Shown here in pieces: positions 58,675 to 64,000 of a DNA stretch of 64,000 nucleotides. The stretch is from Planctomycetota bacterium. Lineage in GTDB: Bacteria; Planctomycetota; MHYJ01; JACQXL01. A model generated the notes under the pieces. It had not been told where the DNA came from. It saw only the letters and a list, made by a program, of their open reading frames with translations, and searched no databases. The DNA is taken from positions 124,001-188,000 of the forward strand of contig JACRIK010000030.1 in assembly GCA_016235865.1 (NCBI GenBank), read 5' to 3'. Both the position numbers and the translations under genes were made by a program. The first letter of the stretch is position 1; every line of letters starts with the position of its first letter.

Positions 58675-60504
58675 ATGACCAAGCATAAATTGGGCATTGT
58701 GGACCTGACGGCCCGGAAGGTTCGGATTGAGGACATCCCTGAGAGCTTAATCAAGCGGTTCCTGGGCGGCCGGGGCCTGAATGCCTATTACCTCAATAAA
58801 TACCTTAAGAAGGGCACGGACCCGCTGTCGCCGGATAATGTGCTTTTAGTCGGCACGGGTTTATTGACCGGCACGCTGGCGCCCTCCTCCAGCCGGTTCA
58901 GCGTGGGCGCTCTGTCGCCGGAGACCGGGTTTTTGGGCGATGCCAATTGCGGCGGGTTCTTCGGCCCGGAACTGCGTTATGCCGGTTTTGACCGCCTGAT
59001 TATTTTAGGCAAGGCCCGGAAGCCGTCTTATCTGCTGGTTCACGACGGACGGATTGAAATCAGGGATGCCACCGAATACTGGGGCAAGGACACAACGGAG
59101 GCCCAGCAGTTGTTCCGCCGGGACTTGGGCCAGTGCGAAATGATGCTCTGCGGCGTGGCCGGCGAGAAATTGGTCCGGTTTGCCTGCGTCCGGACCGGCA
59201 TCAAGAACGCGGCCGGCCGGTGCGGCATGGGCGCGGTTATGGGTTCCAAGAACCTCAAGGCCATCGTGGCCCAGGGCAGCCAGGGCATCAAGATAAAGCA
59301 TCCGGAGCGGATGCAGAAACTGGTCGAGGAGATAAAGGACTACCTGATGTCCTCGAAGATTACGGCGATTCTGGGCACGGTCGGCACGCCGCTGTTGTAT
59401 GAAGTCAGCAACGCCATCGGCGCCATCCGGACCAAGAACAGTCAACTCAATGCCTGGGTGGATGAACTCAACGCCCATGAGATAGATAAGCACGTGGAAA
59501 AGATGGTGGCCTGCTCGTCCTGCATGGTTCATTGCCGGCACCGGAATACCATGGGCGGCGAGGGGCCGGAATATACGGCCATCGGGCTATTGGGCGCCAA
59601 TCTGTGCATGGAAACCCCTGAGCAGGTCATCGAACTGAATAATATCTGCAACGAGCTGGGACTGGATATCTCGTCATCCGGCGGTATCCTGTCCTGGGCG
59701 TATGAATTATATGAAAAGGGCATTATCAATAAAGAAACCACCGGCGGGCTGGAACTGCGGTTCGGTGATTTGGAACTGAGCAAGAAACTGCTCCGGATGA
59801 TTTCCCGGCGCGAGGGATTCGGCGATGTGTTGGCCGAGAGTTCCCGGGCCATCAAGACCTTCGGCCCGGAGTCGGCTGATTACCTGACCGCGGTCAAGGG
59901 CCTGCCCCAGAGCGACCCGCACGATGTCCGGTATGTCAAGGCCTTTGCCCTAGGGATAGCCACCTCGTCGCGCGGCGCGGACCACCTGCGCAGCCGGCCG
60001 ACCCTGGAGATATTTTCCAAACTCCCGCCCGAAGTCAGGCAAAAGATATACGGCACCACCAACCAGGACCCGACGATACTGGACGAAAAGGAAAAGACCA
60101 TCTATTTCTCTGAGAATATATTTTCCGTGATTGACGCGCTGGGTATCTGCAAATTCATCTGCCACGGTTTCAACAGCCCGCATTTCCTGAAGTATTCCCA
60201 TTTCAGGGACCTGATATACGCGGCCACCGGCTGGGAGATTAGCGAGGAAGAATTGCGGGAGGTGGGCTGCCGGATTATTGATATGGAACGTATGTTCAAC
60301 CTGAAACAGGGCTTGACCCGGGATGACGACACGCTGCCCAAGCGCTATTTTGACGACCCGATGCCGCTTAAGGTGTCCAAGGGCCATCACGTGGACCGGG
60401 CCCAGTTTGCCTTGGCCATCGACCGGTTCTATAAACTGCGCGACTGGACCGAGGACGGGAAATTGAAACCCGAGCGGGTCAAGGAGCTGGAAGGGATTAA
60501 GTAG
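58675..60504 (+). CDS. aor: Aldehyde:ferredoxin oxidoreductase (tungsten enzyme)
   Basis: 609 residues, the standard AOR length. The start at 58675 (MTKHKLGIVDL) avoids reading the upstream repeat. Cluster ligands are Cys280, Cys283 and Cys287 (CSSCMVHCRH) plus Cys492 (LGICKF), spaced as in the Pyrococcus furiosus enzyme. FLGGRGLNAYYLNKYL and GLLTGTLAPSSSRFSVGALS bind the bis-pyranopterin cofactor. The enzyme oxidises aldehydes to acids and passes electrons to ferredoxin in the cytoplasm. No cofactor genes adjoin. A sigma-54 regulator gene follows. Confidence 0.93.
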   Translation: MTKHKLGIVDLTARKVRIEDIPESLIKRFLGGRGLNAYYLNKYLKKGTDPLSPDNVLLVGTGLLTGTLAPSSSRFSVGALSPETGFLGDANCGGFFGPELRYAGFDRLIILGKARKPSYLLVHDGRIEIRDATEYWGKDTTEAQQLFRRDLGQCEMMLCGVAGEKLVRFACVRTGIKNAAGRCGMGAVMGSKNLKAIVAQGSQGIKIKHPERMQKLVEEIKDYLMSSKITAILGTVGTPLLYEVSNAIGAIRTKNSQLNAWVDELNAHEIDKHVEKMVACSSCMVHCRHRNTMGGEGPEYTAIGLLGANLCMETPEQVIELNNICNELGLDISSSGGILSWAYELYEKGIINKETTGGLELRFGDLELSKKLLRMISRREGFGDVLAESSRAIKTFGPESADYLTAVKGLPQSDPHDVRYVKAFALGIATSSRGADHLRSRPTLEIFSKLPPEVRQKIYGTTNQDPTILDEKEKTIYFSENIFSVIDALGICKFICHGFNSPHFLKYSHFRDLIYAATGWEISEEELREVGCRIIDMERMFNLKQGLTRDDDTLPKRYFDDPMPLKVSKGHHVDRAQFALAIDRFYKLRDWTEDGKLKPERVKELEGIK

Positions 60505-60520
60505 ATACTTTTCTTTTATA

Positions 60521-60591
60521 GTCATTCCTGCGAAAGCAGGAATCCAGACGTTTGTAACGAAGAACTGGATTCCCGCCTACGCGGGAATGAC
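60521..60591. repeat. GTCATTCC palindromic repeat
   Basis: GTCATTCCTGCGAAAGCAGG is mirrored by CCCGCCTACGCGGGAATGAC. It is the compact intergenic form of the element inserted in the dipeptidase gene. Confidence 0.85.
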
Positions 60592-60610
60592 AATATGAAA
60601 AATAACCATT

Positions 60611-61945
60611 ATGAGAGTTCTATTAGCCGACGACGAAAAGACCATTACCGTTACTTTAAGCGATGCGGTCAAGGCCAAGGGCCACCAGATTAAGGTGGTT
60701 TATGACGGCCTGAACGCCATCCGGGCTCTGGAAGAAGCGGAGTATGACTGCCTGCTGTTGGACCTGAAGATGCCCGGCCAGGACGGGATGGAGACGCTGC
60801 GCCAGGCCAAGAAACTCCGGCCGGAACTGCCGGTGGTGATTATCACCGGTTACGGCACGGTCGATACGGCGGTGGACGCGCTCAAGCACGGCGCCTATGA
60901 CTATGTCCAGAAGCCGTTCTACAATGAAGAGATACTGCTGATTCTGGAACGGATAGAAAAATACATCGTCCTGCGCGATGAATACCGGGGCTTGAGGGAT
61001 GCGCTGGAGAGTAATCCGCAATACGGCCGGATGATCGGCAAGAGCCCGCGCATGGTCGAGGTCTACCAGCTGATTGAAAAGGTTATTTCCACCGATTGCA
61101 ATGTTTTGATAGAAGGCGAGAGCGGCACCGGCAAGGAAGTGGTGGCCGAGACCATCCACGAGAAGAGCAACCGGCATAATTATCCGGTCATCAAGATGAG
61201 CTGTTCGGTCATGCCCGAGACCCTGATTGAGTCGGAACTGTTCGGATACGAGAAGGGGGCATTCACCGGCGCCTTGAACCAGAAAGTCGGCCGGTTTGAA
61301 CTGGCTGACAAGGGCACGGTTTTCATTGACGATATCGACGATATGACGCCGACTACCCAGATGAAATTCCTGCGGGTGCTCCAGGAACACGCCTTTGAGC
61401 GGGTGGGCGGGACCCAGACCATTAACGTGGATATCAGGGTGATTGCCGCCACCAAGAAGAATCTAATGGTCCAGGTCAAGCATAACGCCTTCCGCGAGGA
61501 CCTGTTCTACCGGCTGAATGTAGTCAATATCAAACTGCCGCCGTTGCGGGAGCGCGGCACGGATATACCTTTATTACTGAATCATTTCATCCAGAAATAC
61601 GGCAAGGGCAGGAAGTATGAGGTGAACACCGATACCTTAGTGGCCATGTCAAATTATTCCTGGCCCGGCAATGTCCGCGAGCTGGAAAACTCGGTGGAGC
61701 GGGCCATTACCATGGCCGGCGAGTCGAACATTCTCAAGAAAGACGACCTGCTGAAAACTCCGGCCAACGAGTTGCGGGACAGCGATATTATTTCCCTGGA
61801 AACCTACACGGCCCAATGCGAGGGTGATTACCTGCGCAAGATATTTGTCTACGCCAAGGGCGATAAGAATGAGATGGCGCGCCTTCTTAATATCAGCCGC
61901 AAGACGCTCTGGGCCAAGTTAAAACAGTACGGCATAGAGCAGTAA
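60611..61945 (+). CDS. NtrC-type sigma-54-dependent response regulator
   Basis: 444 residues. The receiver domain (1-120) has Asp51 in LLLDLKMPG. The AAA+ domain has Walker A GESGTGKE (169-176), the sigma-54 contact loop GAFTGA (216-221) and an arginine-finger segment. The Fis-type HTH closes the protein (NEMARLLNISRKTLWAKLKQ). It activates sigma-54 promoters after phosphorylation. No kinase gene adjoins; the kinase at 34894 is a candidate. The pseudopilin genes that follow are possible targets. Confidence 0.94.
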   Translation: MRVLLADDEKTITVTLSDAVKAKGHQIKVVYDGLNAIRALEEAEYDCLLLDLKMPGQDGMETLRQAKKLRPELPVVIITGYGTVDTAVDALKHGAYDYVQKPFYNEEILLILERIEKYIVLRDEYRGLRDALESNPQYGRMIGKSPRMVEVYQLIEKVISTDCNVLIEGESGTGKEVVAETIHEKSNRHNYPVIKMSCSVMPETLIESELFGYEKGAFTGALNQKVGRFELADKGTVFIDDIDDMTPTTQMKFLRVLQEHAFERVGGTQTINVDIRVIAATKKNLMVQVKHNAFREDLFYRLNVVNIKLPPLRERGTDIPLLLNHFIQKYGKGRKYEVNTDTLVAMSNYSWPGNVRELENSVERAITMAGESNILKKDDLLKTPANELRDSDIISLETYTAQCEGDYLRKIFVYAKGDKNEMARLLNISRKTLWAKLKQYGIEQ

Positions 61946-62059
61946 TGGATTTTTGCCGGTCAAGTCGCTGATAATGCTTTTAAGGGCTGGCAGCGATTAA
62001 TAAAATACTTCTTGTTTTTTCTTGTATTCAGGGTATATTTATAGTGGGAGGAGTATAAT

Positions 62060-62563
62060 ATGACAGACAGAAAAGAATGGGTTACCCGTACACCTGTGCA
62101 GAGGTGTGCCGGGTTTACCCTGATAGAAATCCTGGTGGTGATGAGTATTATCCTGGTGCTGGCCGTGATGATCGTGCCGGGCCTGGCCGGCAGCCGGTAT
62201 ATGGCCAAGAAGGCCGCGGCCCGGACCGAGATTGCCAATCTGGAGACCGCCCTGAGTATGTATGAGGCGGATTTCGGGGCATACCCGGAGGATGATGATG
62301 ATTCCAGCAAGCCGTTGGTTGAGGCGCTTGGGGGTAAAACTGAGGAAGGCAAGCCGCCCAAGAAGACCTATTACCCATTCAAGAAAAGCCGGATTAATGA
62401 AGGTGACGGTAAATACTACAGCGAATTTAAGAAGCCATTCTGCTACCGCGAGAATGCCTCCGAGGAGGACAAGGAAGGTAAGGAGATGGAAAATAAGGAT
62501 TCATTTGATATCTGGACGGACAACGGGAAAGGGGATGATAAGGGAATCAATAACTGGGATTAG
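62060..62563 (+). CDS. Type II secretion-like pseudopilin 1
   Basis: 167 residues. CAGFTLIEILVVMSIILVLA is the prepilin signal and helix. The soluble part is GspG-like (LETALSMYEADFGAYPEDDD), has conserved CYRENASEEDKEG, and ends with DIWTDNGKGDDKGINNWD, an acidic possible calcium site. GGGAGGAG precedes the ATG. It heads a series of four pseudopilin genes packed 1-3 bases apart. A small IR, TCGCTG/CAGCGA, lies in the 115-base gap upstream. Confidence 0.88.
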   Translation: MTDRKEWVTRTPVQRCAGFTLIEILVVMSIILVLAVMIVPGLAGSRYMAKKAAARTEIANLETALSMYEADFGAYPEDDDDSSKPLVEALGGKTEEGKPPKKTYYPFKKSRINEGDGKYYSEFKKPFCYRENASEEDKEGKEMENKDSFDIWTDNGKGDDKGINNWD

Positions 62564-62565
62564 AT

Positions 62566-63030
62566 ATGCCAGAAAGAAAAGGGGGTTTTACACTTATTGA
62601 GATACTGGTGGTTATCAGCATAATACTGATACTTTCCGCGATGACTGTATACGTCGTGGGAGAGTTGAAATACAAAAGCCGGGCGGCACTGACCAGGGCG
62701 GAAATCAGTACTATGGCGATAGCCATTGCCCAGTATGAATCGATTTATGGAAGATATCCGGCTGATTTGCCTGATTGTTCCAGCCGGGCGCTGATTGAGG
62801 CGCTGGGCGGCGATTATAAGTCGAATCCGCCGAAAAAGGCTTTGTACGATTTTGCCAAAGACCGGGTAGTCAATGGCGAGTTTTTGAGTTTATTCAGGAA
62901 GCCGTTTTACTATCGGGAAAACGCCTCCGAGCGGGATAAGAACGGCGAAATGAAGAAGCCGTTTGCCTATGACATCTGGACCGACGATATCCGGAAGAGG
63001 CCGGACGGAATAAATAACTGGGAAAAGTGA
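62566..63030 (+). CDS. Type II secretion-like pseudopilin 2
   Basis: 154 residues. GGFTLIEILVVISIILILSA begins the protein. The rest parallels pseudopilin 1: ISTMAIAIAQYESIYGRYPA, YYRENASERDKNGEM and the closing DIWTDDIRKRPDGINNWEK. The two genes are clear tandem paralogues that have diverged in the middle. It starts 2 bases after the previous stop. Confidence 0.88.
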   Translation: MPERKGGFTLIEILVVISIILILSAMTVYVVGELKYKSRAALTRAEISTMAIAIAQYESIYGRYPADLPDCSSRALIEALGGDYKSNPPKKALYDFAKDRVVNGEFLSLFRKPFYYRENASERDKNGEMKKPFAYDIWTDDIRKRPDGINNWEK

Positions 63031-63031
63031 T

Positions 63032-63607
63032 ATGGATAATAAAGTGAATTGTAAAAATGGGTTTACTCTTATCGAGCTTTTGATAGTGATCGGCATCATT
63101 ACGCTCCTGATGAGTATAGTGTTAGTCGGCGCCAGTTGGTTGAAGAACAAGGCACGGATAGATGCAACCGCGATGCTGATCCGGAAGATTGAGTCGGCGC
63201 TTAGCGAATACAATCTGGCCTTTGACGCCTACCCGCCCGATGAATACACGGGCGATGGGAAGACCTATAAGGATTCACAGAACCTTTATTATTTCCTTGG
63301 GAGGTCATTTGATATCGAACAGGGCTATGACCCGGCAGAAGGCGGAAAGCTGAAGAAGAAATTCGGGCCGGCGGTGGCCGGCGGCTTTAACAAGATTGAG
63401 GTTAAGGACGATTACATTATTGACGCCTGGGGCAATAAGATAACTTATCAGAACCCGGGGGAGGACCATTCATCAAGCGACGGCAAAAATAACGAGTCGT
63501 TCGTGGATATGGAATCATGGGGGTCCAACGGCGTCGAGGACGAAGATGGCTCTTCTGATGATGACGATATCAATAACTGGAAACAGGATAAATACAAAAG
63601 CAAGTGA
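63032..63607 (+). CDS. Type II secretion-like pseudopilin 3
   Basis: 191 residues. NGFTLIELLIVIGIITLLMS is the prepilin region. The soluble part has IESALSEYNLAFDAYPPDEY and DAWGNKITYQNPGEDHSS, and ends with an acidic segment EDGSSDDDDINNWKQD. It is longer than pseudopilins 1 and 2 but shares the INNW closing motif. It starts one base after the previous stop. Confidence 0.88.
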   Translation: MDNKVNCKNGFTLIELLIVIGIITLLMSIVLVGASWLKNKARIDATAMLIRKIESALSEYNLAFDAYPPDEYTGDGKTYKDSQNLYYFLGRSFDIEQGYDPAEGGKLKKKFGPAVAGGFNKIEVKDDYIIDAWGNKITYQNPGEDHSSSDGKNNESFVDMESWGSNGVEDEDGSSDDDDINNWKQDKYKSK

Positions 63608-63610
63608 TAT

Positions 63611-64000
63611 ATGAAATCCGGAAAAGATTGGGCTGGGTTTACCCTGATTGAATTGTTGGTAGTGATTACCATCGTTATTATAATCATGTCGATTTCAGTG
63701 GTATCATTGCTACCGCTCTTAAAGGGCAATCCGGTAAAATATTCCGCCCAGATTGTTCAGGGGGTTTTTAGGCAGACGGCGCAATATGCCGCAACCGAGC
63801 GGCGGATGCATTTCATCGTATTTGATAAAGAGAAGTCGTTTATGTCAATATACAAGGATGGGAATGATGATCCCGATGTGAATGCTGATCCGGATAATGA
63901 ATTTAATAAGTCCAAGGATACGCAGGTCGGCGTGACTGTAGCCTTAAGTAAGGGGGTGTTATTTTCCGACCAAGCGCCGTTATTCGAGTTGGACGAACCG
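63611..64000 (+). CDS. Type II secretion-like pseudopilin 4 (cut by window edge)
   Basis: The first 130 codons are present: AGFTLIELLVVITIVIIIMS then a GspH-like continuation (VSLLPLLKGNPVKYSAQIVQ, QTAQYAATERRMHFIVFDKE). Unlike the first three it resembles the minor pseudopilin GspH more than GspG. The stop codon lies beyond 64000. Confidence 0.85.
   Translation, partial: MKSGKDWAGFTLIELLVVITIVIIIMSISVVSLLPLLKGNPVKYSAQIVQGVFRQTAQYAATERRMHFIVFDKEKSFMSIYKDGNDDPDVNADPDNEFNKSKDTQVGVTVALSKGVLFSDQAPLFELDEP

Overview
The window looks like chromosomal DNA of an uncultivated, probably anaerobic bacterium, most likely Planctomycetota or a close relative. That placement is an inference of moderate confidence. 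It rests on gene families seen together: several GFTLIE-type pseudopilin genes, HEAT-repeat/vWA and HEAT/GATase-like secreted proteins, an ECF sigma factor next to a zinc-finger protein carrying a squalene-cyclase-like domain, class III PHA synthase, an 11-subunit complex I and a tungsten aldehyde oxidoreductase. No rRNA or tRNA gene was found.

Layout. 1-693: 5' part of an M19 dipeptidase gene on the minus strand, carrying an in-frame palindromic repeat. 819-1258: first 22-bp tandem array. 1324-7482: minus-strand envelope genes (C39-like peptidase, two membrane proteins, DUF2330-like protein, HTH/zinc-ribbon protein, a tandem pair of pilin-like membrane proteins). 7930-12990: HEAT/GATase-like protein, ExbD, glycosyltransferase, HEAT/vWA protein. 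13018-19664: an apparently dead HtrA-like PDZ protein next to an intact HtrA, then a lipoprotein, L-isoaspartate methyltransferase, FHA protein and bL27. 19886-26112: TetR regulator and TolC/HlyD/RND efflux operon. 26361-28029: zinc-ribbon protein, bS21, FtsQ-like protein. 28136-28741: second 22-bp array with a broken module. 28837-32416: HEAT protein, GspG-like protein and a phaE-phaC-phaJ PHA operon. 32672-37647: XerC/D recombinase, CreD-like protein, histidine kinase, GspF. 38041-48222: nuoABCDHIJKLMN. 48387-49973: RRM protein, HD phosphohydrolase, OsmC. 50004-51333: a pseudopilin gene bracketed by 66-bp inverted repeats and several palindromic elements. 51508-53893: ECF sigma and cyclase-like anti-sigma candidate. 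53973-56141: AT-rich orphan gene, third 22-bp array and an intact small HTH gene. 56143-60504: membrane protein, ketopantoate-reductase-like protein, aldehyde:ferredoxin oxidoreductase. 60611-64000: NtrC-type regulator and four pseudopilin genes, the last cut by the window edge.

How the genes fit together. Complex I without NuoEFG, together with an AOR, suggests electrons enter from ferredoxin or a similar donor rather than NADH. PhaE/PhaC/PhaJ would store carbon as polyhydroxyalkanoate. The HtrA pair, FHA protein, methyltransferase and efflux operon serve envelope quality control and stress.

The most unusual content is structured repetitive DNA. Three loci carry tandem arrays with an exact 22-bp register but unrelated sequences. 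Each ends in a G-run/C-run hairpin, and two are followed by the same roughly 170-bp block leading into a small IS630-like HTH gene. Palindromes also sit in frame inside at least three genes, inside other palindromes, and in matched-arm elements starting CCCCG. I regard the array-block-HTH module as the best candidate for an undescribed element.
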